Assembly: GCA_021399435.1 (NCBI GenBank)
Contig: JAJTUP010000009.1
Location: 62,001 to 126,000 of the forward strand
DNA from: Diaporthe sp. PMI_573
Lineage: Eukaryota > Ascomycota > Sordariomycetes > Diaporthales > Diaporthaceae
Direction of reading: 5' to 3'
Length of the DNA: 64,000 bases
Shown here: in pieces, positions 10,724 to 21,659 of the stretch
Position numbering within the stretch: the first letter of the stretch is position 1
How the letters are laid out: each line of letters begins with the position of its first letter
Notes under the pieces: generated by a model
Told to the model about the DNA's origin: nothing
The model's database searches: none
Seen by the model: the letters and a program-made list of their open reading frames with translations, nothing else
Program-made: the position numbers and the translations under genes

Positions 10724-12209
10724 GTTGTCTCGAAATGTGGGTAAAGTCCTTTTGTTCTCTCGGATAATGCCTCAGCTGGAGCAAGGGGATTCAAAGGAGC
10801 AAGTCGAGCCCGAAGCCAGCGGGTCCAAGGTAACGCTGTAGACTTATATTATGTGGGTAAAAACAAAGGACCTATTCATGTATTCAAGGGCGCCTTGTGA
10901 TGGCTTTGAGACGGCGCGGGTGTGTGTGTGTCTGAATAGGTCATAACAATGCAAGCAAGCAAGCAATTGTGGATTGGGGCAAGCCAGGCCAGCCGCGGGC
11001 GGGAAGGCGGGCGGAGGCAAAGGCGAGGAAAAAAAAGGATGGTTAGGGATTGACAGGTGTGTGGGTCCAGCAGTTCGTTCAAGGCCTGCGGGACGAAGCT
11101 TATTGACGGCGGCGAATAGCCTGAATAAGGCGCAGCTGGGATTTGGATGGGTGGTTGAATTTGATGGATTAAACAATAGACAATAGGATATGAATAAACA
11201 ATGCTATTGAGTGACACAGCTCACAGCTGCAACCAGTCAGGAGCCCTCGAGAAATTGGGTGACGAGTCGAACTGGGAGGCTGCACTCGGTACTGAATACA
11301 AGCAGGCCAACAGGCAGTCAATCTTGCAGGTGACAGACGAAGATTCAGGGATGTGAGGGAAACTGAGCGAGATGTGACTGTTGTCGCCGTCGCCGTCGCC
11401 GTCGCTGGGCCTCGAGCAACAATGGTAGCAATGCAGAGTAGAAAAGGGAAGGAGTCGCATCACCAGCAACGCCGATTCAGATAAGCCAGAACAGGCAGAA
11501 ATAGACAGCGGCTGCTGATCTATTCCGGGCGGTGGGCTGTCCTTGTTGTCTGGGTAGCCGCCAGGGTGGGTTCATTGGCATCGTGATTCGAGGACGGCGC
11601 TTCTCGCCTTGCCGCCCCCTGGAGGTTTGTCGGGTTCACGCGTCGGTGCAGCACCTGGACTTGGGGGTGTGGGTGCCTGGTGGCCATCTTTCTAAGGGTC
11701 TTCCTCCCGGATCATCAGTTCGCCATGACAGATTGTGGGATTCTCTGCCTCATCACCGCGTGGTGGTTCTCCTGAATCCCCACACGGGCACAAGCGACAA
11801 CATGTCAATTGAGATGAAGCGCAGTTGACGTGTGCTGCTGTGTTCAGGAGCTTGAAAGTGTGCCTGGGTAGGTAGCGACGTCTGGGTGGCGGTCGACTTT
11901 TGGGCCTGAAACTGGAGCGGGAGCTTAAACGCCAATCGCTCTGTTCCCGCGTCGTGCCGCATGTGCTTGTATCGATCCCTGGTCGGTGTCGGGCTTGGTT
12001 ATGTCAGCCTGCTTCGCCTGCTCGCCCAAGCCAAAACACTTTTTGGCATCAGTCATGGAATTACATATGGTCAAAGCATAAGTCGAGCATTTGATCCTGG
12101 GCAAATTACGCCCTACTCTTACCCTGTGCTGCTGGTAAGCACAGACTTCTTCTCATCTTACACTTGCACAGGAACACGCATTTGAGGGCCACTAAGTACC
12201 CTGCGAGTT

Positions 12210-12222
12210 GGGGGGGGGGGGG
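12210..12222. repeat. Homopolymer G13
   Basis: Thirteen consecutive G on the plus strand. It may be a sequencing-length uncertainty. Confidence 0.8.
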
Positions 12223-12572
12223 TTATGGTTAAACTCATCCCTGAGAGGGTTCGGGTCTGCCATGTTGCACAATGATGAGGTGAGTCGAGGCGAGTCGAGA
12301 CGAGCTGTGAGACAGCACGTTGGCCCTAGTGGGAGCTTCAACGTTATGGTTCGACTCAATTGCTACACTGCTTCGACCATGATTGGAAGTATCCAATGCA
12401 CGTCGTATCACAGTGCTCACTGACCCATGTGGTTCAGCTGTCAGCATCTGCGAGCTACCGCCGTCAAGTCATCCAGGTGCCAGTCGCTCCCCCTTCCCGG
12501 CGAAGCAGCTGGGCTTTTCACACCTGAGCTCCTCGACAGGGAATGCCAAACAATCTCGTCGATTCTGAGCCT

Positions 12573-12600
12573 CAAAACAGCTCAAACAGCTCAAACAGCT
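12573..12600. repeat. Tandem 9-base repeat, three copies
   Basis: CTCAAACAG-type units repeated three times head to tail with one variant base in the first. It lies in spacer DNA; no role is seen. Confidence 0.8.
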
Positions 12601-13173
12601 CATGCAGGCGGCGACCATGCATACTCCTTATTCTCAGGTCGCTGAAATCCCACATAGCCACCGTTTTCTTCCCCCGCCCCGATGCTACAAGTAGTCGGAC
12701 TCGCCCAGGGGGATGAAATCACAGCCGCATCATCACCAGCCCTCCTTCCCTTTTTGAGCCTAATTCCTGAACACTCAGACTTGAGCAGCACAGAATTGCA
12801 TGGTTTATGACGTTAGCTTGACTCTCGTCCGTTGTGTGACCTGCCGTGCCCATTCAGGCAATGGGTTCATCAGCTGGCTCCCTGCTTGGGCACGCCGCCC
12901 TCAGGAATGCTCCTGTCTCGGAGCCTTCCACCCTCAACCACCGCCCGCTAAGACATTCCCTAGGAGCATCGTTTCCAACCTCACAACGGCTCGAGGTGAC
13001 TGCTAGATCCGGAAATCAGTCAATATGGAGATAAAACTTCTGGGAGGCCGTCCCCGGGCGGATGCCCTCTGCCAGTCTCGCCTTCTCTCGAGCAGACGAG
13101 CGCTGCATCTGAGGTCGGATGCTCTACACAACCTTGACATGCTGGGCCTGTAAGTGATTGAGTGCTCAACATC

Positions 13174-15293
13174 ATGGAGGTGCCGTCACCTTCACCAACA
13201 GCCAGTACCTACGACTATGTCTACGACAAGGACAGCGACTCCTACGTCCTGGGGCCTTCCCAAGATGCGCAGATTACAAAGCTGCACTGGGTCGTGCTCG
13301 CAAATCTGGTGCTGCTCCTCATCTTCTGCTTCATTAGCATTCTCACGTCCGGGCTCGTCTTCGGCCACAATGTCGCCTCGAACGACTTTCTCGGCCAGAG
13401 CTGGGTCATGTTCTCGGTACGTCACATCTCACAACACCCCGCGGCCATCACACCACTATGCATGGACAGCAGACGGGACAACAAACGGCTGCGTCCTGCA
13501 CCCTGCATATGCATGCTGTATCACCGCGAGGATTCCGGTTCACTAATCCCCTTTTGTACATAAACAGTCAATAATGGGCTTCCTGTATATCGCCCTGCAT
13601 CTGCACGCCGCGCGTAAGGGTGAGCTGGTCAGCCACGTCCACCATCCCACCACCCAGCAGCCCCTCCAGTCCTCCGCCATCGTCGTCGCGAGAATCGATA
13701 TTGTCGCCTGGGCCGTTTCCCTCATCATCGTCTCTGTATCCGTATCCAAAGACGCTGCGCCCGTATCCTGCGTGAATCTTGTTGCGTGTGCTTCTGCGAC
13801 GTAAGTCCTGCCTGCCCGCCCTACGGGGCTGTTTTGGGGAGTGATGGGGGCCAAAGCTTTGTGATACAGTGGAAATTGTGGATACTTGCATCTAGATCCC
13901 CGAGGAAGGCCCACCGGTTGATCCGGGGATGTCGATCATTGCAGGAGGCTGGGCTGGGGGGCCCGGGCAGCAAGTAGACAAGCAAACGGAGTGAATGAAT
14001 ATAAGAAGTGAAAGAGAATGGGAGTCGGAGAAGAAAAAGGCTAACAAACAAACTCCTCACAGCCCTGCACTGATCTTCCTCAACTGCGTCGCGGAAAAAG
14101 CATCACGACCGTTCGACCTCCCCTACATCACCGCACGTTACTCCCGTCCCCCGAGCGTCGTCACCTGCCGGGTCTCCGCCCTCATGGCCGCGATGGCATC
14201 CATGCCCGACGTCACCTCAGAAGACAGCATCTCGCGGCGCGGCTCGGCCGTCTCGCTGCCCCGCAGCCACAGCAACATCCACGGCTCACGGCCAAACTCA
14301 CATACCCAGCACGCGGCGGCCATCGCGGCGGCAACCTCCACAAATGGAGCAGGAGGCCACCTCGGTGGGCCTAGGGCGCCGCCGGTGAACCTCAAGGAGT
14401 CGCGCTCCTGGTCCTTCACCCGCTTCGACGACAATACCAAGAGGCAGCTCGCCGACTCGGTGAGCGAGGCCTCGCAGACCTCGGAGTCGAGGGTGCGAGT
14501 CGGTGGGCCGCGGCCGCTGGCTGCGAGTGACATCGCCGTCAAGACTGGTGTCCTGCCGCCGCCCGTATGCACGGAGCCCAAGGAGGCGCCGCAGTATTTG
14601 CAACAGCACCAGCAGAACATGCAGCAGCACCAACAACCACAACAACAACAACAGGCGTACCAGCAGTACGCCACGGATTCCGAAAAGGCAGGCTTGGAGA
14701 GTGGAGGCGGAGTCGGCGGCTGGAAGAGCGAGTGGTGGGCCCTCCGGACGGTGGCCGGGTGGGTCAGCCCTGCGGGGAGCGGGGCCACGACGCCCGTGTC
14801 GACACCCGGGGTGGGGCCGAGCCCGGGACCGGCGGGCAACAGCAGGTCGAGGGCTGCGCGGCTGTCAACCGTGGCTGAGGACTGGGTGCCTGCGGGTGGC
14901 ATTAGTAGCAGTAGCAGCAACGGTAACGGGACCTACCACCGCGATAGCCCCTCACCGCCTACCCGGCCGCCGCTGACAAGGGGCCCGCGGGACAATGGAT
15001 ACCACGACGTGCACGCCGTGGACAGGGTGGACAGGGCGGCCATCCCGACGCCGCCTCCAGCCATGGCGGCGGCTGCCGGGAGCAGGCCGGTGCGAGCGCC
15101 GACCGCGGCGAGGGTCAGGCTTGTGCGGGCCCAGGAGGCGCTCAAGTCGCAGGCGAGGGCCAAGTCCGGTGCGACGGTGATGCTGACGAGGTCGGTGGAC
15201 CGCAGGGGAGTCGCCGGTGAGGACCGCCTGGCTCGGGCGAGGCCGCCGCTGCAGAGCAGCTTGAGCATTCCTGGGTCGTATGTGGATGAGTAA
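13174..15293 (+). CDS. Four-TM membrane protein with long disordered cytoplasmic tail, three exons
   Basis: Structure join(13174..13416, 13568..13800, 14063..15293), 568 residues; both introns use GTACGT or GTAAGT donors and CAG acceptors and keep the frame. Hydrophobic segments lie at about residues 38-64 (HWVVLANLVLLLIFCFISIL), 78-95, 118-140 and 146-165, giving a compact four-helix N-terminal domain reminiscent of MARVEL-like proteins, though I cannot assign it. The remaining 400 residues are predicted disordered: Ser/Pro-rich, a Gln-rich run (QQHQQNMQQHQQPQQQQQ), repeated Arg-Ser patches and an SLSIPGSYVDE end. The first exon frame begins at ATG 13174 with a normal Kozak context. Function unknown; the tail looks like a phosphorylated scaffold. 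Exon 3 could have another start if intron 2 (262 nt) is wrong. Confidence 0.65.
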
Positions 15294-15519
15294 GGACAGG
15301 ACGAGACAGATTGTGAATTCAGAACGGGGGTAAAGCATATGGTCTCTTTGATTCCCAGCGTGTAGCAAGCAATATTCGCCGACCTGATGGCTCTCTAATC
15401 TATACATACCCGTGACGCCGTGCAATGCTACAAACCAACCAACCACACAGCCGAGGACCAAGAATACAATAATGCAAAAAAGAAAAGGCCACCTGACGTC
15501 CATGCGCCCTCCTCATCTC

Positions 15520-16874
15520 TCAAGAGAAGAAGTGCGACCCGTCCTGCAGCATGCCAATCTCGGGGCACCACTCCATGGCCTGCTTCCTCTGGTGGTCGTT
15601 GAGCCACCGGAAGGGCTGGTGGTAGCCCAGCGGCTTCTCGTAGTAGATGGTCTCGACGGCAAAGGTCTTGGCGACCTCCTGGTCTGGCAGCTTTGCGCCC
15701 CTCTCCTTGAGCTTCATGTACAGCCACTGGTCCTCAAATTTCATCCATGCGGGTTTGGGCGGCGGGGCTTGTTTGCCTTCGTCGCGCCTGGTGGCCTGGC
15801 TTTCTCCTCCATCTTTGCCGGGGCTGGGCTTGGTCTCCTCTTTCTTGGGTGGTTCCTCTTTCTTGGGCGGTTCCTCCTTTTTGGGCGGTTCTCCCTTGGG
15901 CGGCTCCTCTTTCTTTGGCGCTTCCTCCACCACCTCATCGGCAGAGTCCCTTGCAAAGTCATTTGCAGGATCCCTCACAACCTCCAGCACAAGCTTCGGA
16001 TTCCTCAGACTTAGGCCACCATTGTATCCCACGCCGTACTGCGGCGCCACAGGGGCGCCGATGAGGTCCCACTCAAGGAAGTCGTCGACTGCGCGCCCGC
16101 TGCTGCCGCACACAACACTGTCTGCCTGGAAGACGAGCACGCGGCCCGCGCTCTCGAACTGCTCCCAGAACCAGGGCCTGGTGAAAAACACCGAGACGGA
16201 GCGGTGGTCCGGGAAAGTCGTGTCCTCGGGCAGGAAGTAGATGTGCAGCCGCCTCTCGGCCATGAGCCGCCGGAACGCAGGGCTCGCCGGCTCGACCCAC
16301 TTGTCCTTGCGCGTCAGCAGCACCACCGGCCACTTGGGCCCCAGCACGGCCGCGAAGTGCAGGACCACGGGGACGAGGTTCGGAACGCGCGCTACGTCCG
16401 TCTCCATTATCACGGCGACGTTGTCGGGGAAGGGGACCTCGGGCGGAGGAGGCGGCGGCGGCGGGGGTGGAGGGGGAGGGGGGTTGAGGGCGTGGTGCAG
16501 GGCGTCGACCACAAAGAAGTCGTCGCCTGTGCCGACTATCGGGGGCCCTGGGGGCGGCGCGGTGGAGGTCGGGCTCGTGGTGGTTTGGGTGGTTGTGAGT
16601 GCATTTTGCTGCTTTGCGCTGCTGCCGACGGGGATGAGGCGGAAGGTCGAGTTGGCCTGCGCGTGGGGGTTGAACCTGTCAGTACTGGTATTCATGGACT
16701 TGTGAAGAGGTAAGGGGTGGAAAGGGGTCTCAAAGGGGGCAGACGAACGCCAGAGTTGAAGAGTCGCGAGGTGCCCAGGACCCAGATGACGATGATGGCG
16801 GCTCCTGCCAGGGCGACGAGCCTGAAGCCGCGGGTGCGGGCGACGCTGAGGCCGTACTCGTCCACGCCTACCAT
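15520..16874 (-). CDS. DUF5672 glycosyltransferase-like type II membrane protein, two exons
   Basis: Structure complement(join(15520..16698, 16749..16874)), about 434 residues. Exon 1 encodes a short cytosolic end and a signal anchor (about residues 18-35, RLVALAGAAIIVIWVLG). A 50-nt intron (16699-16748, weak GTTCGT donor, CTTAC branch, CACAAG acceptor) joins it in phase to the catalytic part. DUF5672 marks seen: NVAVIMETDV, RPWFWEQF, FQADSVVCG (acid-type sugar-nucleotide site), GVGYNGGLSLRNP and FEDQWLYMKL. This predicts a Golgi or ER lumenal transferase. Two oddities: a run of 14 prolines in the stem, and a block of PPKKEE repeats inserted inside the catalytic region between the GYNGGLSLRNP and EDQW motifs. 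If the intron call is wrong, the protein would begin at ATG 16695 without an anchor. Confidence 0.78.
15834..15920 (-). repeat. In-frame repeat encoding PPKKEE units
   Basis: About five units of 15-18 bases (TCTTTCTTGGGCGGTTCCTC-like on the plus strand) encode Pro-Lys-Glu blocks inside the DUF5672 gene. All length differences are multiples of three. Confidence 0.85.
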
Positions 16875-17359
16875 GTTGAGTTGTGTTTTGTCACGTCATG
16901 TCATGGCGGGCTCGGTTTGGACCAGGAACCGCGAAGGTGGTTCTTGGAACACTTTGCTTGGATCTGCGGCGAGGTAAGGTTTGGAGGGGGCTGTCGAGTT
17001 CCACACAGTCCGTGGGCTGTCGGAGGATTGCGCGGCGTCGAAAAAAGGGGTGGACCTGCCATCCGCCGCAACCATCAATCGGCCTAGGCCCGGGTAGCAC
17101 GGATGCTAATTTTGGATACATCAATGCCGTCTACCCGTCAATAAATATATACTTTCAGTGGTTCTCGATAAACTTCCTCCAACAATGCCTTCCTCACTTG
17201 GCGAAGCTCCCTCAACATAGTCCGGTTCTACGCTCCAACAATTGCCATGACATCCCTGATACGAATGCAGTGACTCTCTTTCGAATAGTTCCGTCACCAC
17301 CCAAATATAAACAAATACCTTGACCCTAGGCGTCACGACACATTATGGTATACTCCTCC
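16875..17359. other. Intergenic between two minus-strand genes
   Basis: About 485 bases holding the promoter of the DUF5672 gene and the 3' flank of the transporter. No gene seen. Confidence 0.6.
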
Positions 17360-19002
17360 TCATTGTAAATAACGGTGAGTGATAATAAATGCCACCAACA
17401 GGCCTCCGCCAAATGTGAGAAATACGTTGTTTCGGTGGTGGTCGCCTAAGAGCTACGGTCAGACATCCCCATCCAGATAGATCAACTTGAAAGCAACAAG
17501 CAGACAAACCTTCTTTAGCAAGAGAGTGAGCCAGCACGACAAATGTGCTCAGAGGCAGCCTCATAATGCTGTTCATGTTGGCCCTAGAACTATCCTCGAT
17601 GATGCTGCTCTTCAGGAAGTTTATGCTCGGGAAGTACATTCCCACGCACAGCTCAACCAAGCAGAACGCCCAGAAGACCAAGTACTCGTGGGACGGTATG
17701 ATCACGGCTGAAAGTAGTGAGACGCTGGCGAACGCGATGGCGGCATTGAGGATGAACGATGCGCTGCCAACATCGTGCGAGCTCCTGGCCATATTGAATA
17801 ACGTTGACCCTGCCATCATGCAACACATGAAGCAGGCGAAGATGATGCCGAAGGGCGGGTCTTCGCTGATGCCGGAGACGTGGCGGGCACTGACGACTGC
17901 TGCGGACCAGAAGAATACGAAGAGGTACATCATGGACTCAAATAAGGACGAGGCTGTCGTGAGAGCCAAGATGCGCTTGTCTAGTGTTGCAATTTGTCAG
18001 TCGCCTTTCACATGGTATTCCATATAAATTTGCTGCTACGAACCTCGCCACATTTCCCTGATCGTAGTGAGTGTCACGGCAAAGAACGAATTCCCGGACA
18101 CATCATTTGCCTGGCTGCCGTAGTTTTCGCGCTGGTCTCCCTCAGCAGCTGGATCGAGTCACTAATGAGGGTCATCCGACTTACCCACGTCGAGCTGATC
18201 CACGCAGCAGTGCCGCCGAGCACCACCACGGCCAGCAAGAATGGTGACATCCTGGTTCCAGTGAGCAAGACCAATATTTCCCCGGTGATTCCAGTTGTGA
18301 TAGCCACGACGGAGTTGCAAGAAGTCAGCCATCCGTAGAGAGTACTCAGCGACAGGTGCTCTGCCTCGAGCCCGCGCTTGTGGTATTCTGTGTTCATCCA
18401 GGCGTCGAAGGCACTGAAAAGCAGCGTGGTGCTTATCCCGCCGCAGAACCTGCCAGCAAAGAGGATATACAGATTATCCGACAGCATGGACAGACAGCAC
18501 GCCGTGTATGTAGCGCAATATACCAGGCATGCCCTCTTCCTGCCGTACCTGTCTGCCAGCTGGCCAGCAAAGGCGCCGCTAAGAGCTGCTGAGATGAAGC
18601 CAGTCGCGTAGAGGGCCGCAACGTGAGTCTCTGTGAGCTTCTTGTCATACTTGTAAACGGCGTATAGATGTGGGCCCTTGAGTGTACGATCACGGTCAGA
18701 CTCTTGACCCAAGCCGTGAAAAAAAACGATGCTCGGCACCCGTGGAGATCCGGCCAAGGACGAAATCCGCTTACCTGTAGCCAGTCGGCGGCAAAAGCTA
18801 GCAAATGCCCAGCCAGATACTGCTTCACGAAATCAGTCACTCTCGTGTCGGGTTCCGCTGCAAAGTCTTTGACCTGTTCATCGGCGTCATTTTCCGGCTC
18901 GCTGTCCAAGTTTTGCGTCGGTCTGTTGCTTCTGCGCTGCCGATAGAAGAGTAAGGAATTCAGTATAAAGAGCACACCTAGGTTTGTTCCGTAGAAGGCC
19001 AT
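17360..19002 (-). CDS. MFSD5/MOT2-type molybdate-anion transporter, five exons
   Basis: Structure complement(join(17360..17445, 17510..17980, 18044..18131, 18185..18676, 18775..19002)), 454 residues; all four introns (53-98 nt) preserve frame. Twelve-helix major facilitator family PF05631, whose characterised members import molybdate. Evidence: N-terminal MAFYGTNLGVLF, the family motif FAADWLQGPHLY formed exactly across intron 1, GQLADRYGRKR (MFS loop 2-3 motif), AGRFCGGISTTLLFSAFDAW, RENYG after intron 2, and RLPLSTFVVLAHSLAKEGDHHRN formed across intron 4. The frame is also open upstream to 19116, but MAFY matches the family start. Expected location is the plasma membrane. A separate Lys/Glu-rich loop (residues 25-55) follows the first helix. 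Confidence 0.9.
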
Positions 19003-19721
19003 ATTGACACGGTCGAATAAGAATCCGGTAAACAGGGTATGTATAGGATGAAATGGAATGGCATATATCGCACTGGCACATTGAATGAATATGTCCACAG
19101 CCAATGTGCGGGGCACACGAGATCTAGGACTGAAGGAATGATCTCAGCTTCGCGATGCTGAGCAATCCTCATGTCTCATGAAATCAGTAGTGAAGTACCA
19201 CCTATGAGACCTTGATTTATTGCTTTTTCATCATCATTCTTTCTCTGGCTAGGGATGTTGTCAATGAACCCATTCGCGTCGTAATCAAGATGCGTAGGCA
19301 GATTGGTGGCCAAACATATCGCGCACTGTAAGCGATATGTTTAAGACAAGGGTTCGAAATCTGGCAGATCAGGCATTTGTGGACTGATCCAATGCCCCTG
19401 AATCTGCTGCTCTTTTCCGCATCTTAGTGGGAAGTCAGAGCCGAATTGGTACTAGGGCAGGCACTGTCCGAATGAGACACGCCAAGTATAAATGGGAATT
19501 CATGGGTGAGACTTTGGGGGTTGCAGACAGATAGCAAGGGACGGCAATCCCCAAGCCAGCCGCTTCCTGTGTTGCACAAGCCCATGGTTGACAGAACCGT
19601 GATGGAGGTCGCCCACAGAAAGCCTTTAAGACGCCTCTGTAGTATCCGCTGTACATCTTACGAAGTCGTGTCGTTCTCTAGCCTGTCTTCAACCCGTACA
19701 TCCAAGCTGCTGGATGTGAGA
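19003..19721. other. Divergent promoter region
   Basis: About 720 bases between divergent genes. It holds a perfect 11-bp hairpin (19312-19342) and a TATAAAT box (19487-19493, plus), the latter 229 bases before the next ATG. No coding sequence seen. Confidence 0.55.
19312..19342. repeat. Perfect 11-bp inverted repeat, 9-base loop
   Basis: Arms AAACATATCGC and GCGATATGTTT enclose GCACTGTAA. It sits between divergent genes. A GGTTCGAAATC stretch 9 bases downstream resembles a tRNA B box, but no tRNA fold is possible. Confidence 0.8.
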
Positions 19722-20000
19722 ATGGCAACAATGACCAAGAACCCCAGGGCTCTTTTTGCGGTAGCGGCTGCAGCAGTCGTGCTGTTTGTCTTGGCTCTCA
19801 TTAGCCAGCATTACAAATATCAGGAGAAATCCACAGCCGGATTGTCAGACACATTTCACAAAGAACGGCCGTTCGGTGGGGAGGAGACCTACAAGACTGT
19901 CGAGGAGAAGGGAAAACGCACGGTAATTGACCACATCTACCACGCCATGCACGACAGGGACTTTCCTACCATCAACAAGAGAGGGGTCGAAACGCTGTAA
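19722..20000 (+). CDS. Small type II membrane protein, unknown function
   Basis: A 92-residue ORF with one strong hydrophobic helix (about residues 11-28, LFAVAAAAVVLFVLALIS) after a basic start, then a hydrophilic tail ending in a run of charged residues. The orientation is predicted N-in. No homologue recognised. A TATAAAT box lies 230 bases upstream. A further exon is possible because GTAAAT overlaps the stop codon, but I see no convincing continuation before 21659. The protein resembles the next gene only in having a short N-terminal anchor. Confidence 0.5.
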   Translation: MATMTKNPRALFAVAAAAVVLFVLALISQHYKYQEKSTAGLSDTFHKERPFGGEETYKTVEEKGKRTVIDHIYHAMHDRDFPTINKRGVETL

Positions 20001-21659
20001 ATCCGGATCCGTTTCACTGCAGTAAGTACTCTGAGCATTCTCACAGACCTGATTCCGTGGCGAGTGTTACCAGAAGGGACGCTGCAACTCACCAGGTTGC
20101 GGTTTGCGTTTTAGACTTAGTGTTTCCTTGTTCCTAGCAGTCTCGTTACTAATTTTCGCTTGAACAGGAACACGGAGTCGAAGTTTCTTATTACACATGA
20201 CTGCATGTGGTATTCTACCCGAGGTTGAACCTATAACGCATGGGGTTCGCTGCCAAGTGTTCTGAGGACCGAGCTCGCGAGACGAACATGCACAGAAGTC
20301 AAGAGGGCGACGAAGCCTTGTTACAGTCCTGCATAGCATTTGCCGAAAATATTTCGATATTGTCTCTCAGGACGATCTTCATACAGCTTTTCAATAGATT
20401 TCGAGCCTGTAGCACCTCGACGGCTGTGAAGCCTGGTGGTCAGTGCTTCTGTAAGAACCTCGGGACGGGTTTCTACCTCAGACCCGGCGCGACGACCCTG
20501 GAATGACAGGGAAAACGACTGAACACATTCGAAAGGAAAGACTTTGGGAGAAGACATGACAGTTCCTGATTAGTTTCGGTGATCTATGTTCAAGGATTTG
20601 GAGGACCTTGTGCGCATCAGCGGCTACAGGCAGGTCTGTTCCTTTTTCATTAGGCGTTCGAGGGATCGGATATCAAACCCCATTGGTGTGTGACCAAGAT
20701 ACTGTTAATTATATGTATCTGGTCGATTACAGAGGATTGAATCGTTTACAGCCTCCAACTATTCAAGCAACTAAGTATGCTTCAAAAAATGCCCTGCTTG
20801 AACTTGTTGCTCTCGAGCTTTCGCATCCTTTAGATGCAGTGTTACTGCAGTCGGACATACTATATCATCCACCTGGCATGGGCCTCAATGATCCCTCTCT
20901 GCTTGAACCGAGTCCATTTCAATATCTCTTGCAACTTCATCTCCTGAGCCGCATCTGATGCACAAATGTAGTAAAAGTCGTAGCGAAACTTTCTATCAGG
21001 TCTCCTTATGGGAAAGCTTGGCATAATAGACGACTAGCAACTATGAAAGTATCCGAGGAATCGGGTATCACAGGGATAAAGAATGTAAACCTCCTCATGG
21101 TGAGACCTCTAAATGCTCAAGATCCCATCCCTTTAGAATTAGATTTGTTCTAGACCACTGGCTCAATGCCGCTTGAGCCAGTGGAACGCAACCGCTTGGT
21201 TTCCCTCGCGGGTCTGCAGCGTGCATTAGCCCAAGACAAAAATGTAAGGTCATTTTCAAGGGGACGCCATGTCTTCTGTCTAGGGATGACATTATCACAT
21301 GGCGAGGCTGCAGCGCTTGTGTTCCCTCCCTTACCCAATTAAACCATTTTCCAAGCGAGCCACTGAGCAAGGGAAACGCCCGACAGCTGAAAGCACAGTC
21401 TCACGCCAACAACAATTTGGAGCAATGATCTTGTTCTCAAAATGTGGCAGAATTCCTGTCTTGTGTGAGCATACTCCTAAGAACGCGATTTTTCCCCGGC
21501 CCTTAGCATTTTTCCAAAATGGTTTTCGTTTCCCCAATATGTTGGTAAAATTGAACCTTAAGTCGAGCTCCACAAAGGCCGATCAATCTCAAGTGATGCT
21601 TATAGTCGTCGGCAGTCCAACTCTTTGATCGGCTCTCGAGGCCGTAACAGGTGTTCATC
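20001..21659. other. Intergenic; hairpin, otherwise nothing recognised
   Basis: About 1.66 kb. Short ORFs such as 20608-20958 have no motif. The notable element is the perfect 12-bp hairpin at 21155-21184. Confidence 0.55.
21155..21184. repeat. Perfect 12-bp inverted repeat, 6-base loop
   Basis: Arms CCACTGGCTCAA and TTGAGCCAGTGG around TGCCGC. A perfect palindromic stem of this length is unlikely to arise by chance in about 1.6 kb of spacer. Confidence 0.85.

Larger units (their letters stand above)
10724..13173. other. Divergent intergenic region with simple repeats
   Basis: This 2.4-kb tract separates two divergently transcribed genes and holds both promoters. No coding frame is convincing. 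It contains four GTCGCC-type units (11383-11406), a 13-base G run (12210-12222), a threefold 9-mer repeat (12573-12600) and GCAA repeats near 10950. These simple repeats suggest weakly constrained spacer. Confidence 0.55.

Noticed and set aside
14138..14920. A 260-codon minus-strand ORF with Leu/Cys runs
   Set aside because: It is antisense to the Gln- and Pro-rich tail of the four-TM protein. Leu/Cys runs are complements of CAG/CAA repeats.
19290..19365. tRNA-like A-box and B-box sequences around the 19312 hairpin
   Set aside because: The T-stem and acceptor stem cannot pair and the 11-bp arm pair is incompatible with a cloverleaf.
20608..20958. ORF with a DYRGLNRLQPPT stretch suggestive of reverse transcriptase
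   Set aside because: No YxDD, RNase H or integrase motif lies nearby and no LTR flanks it.
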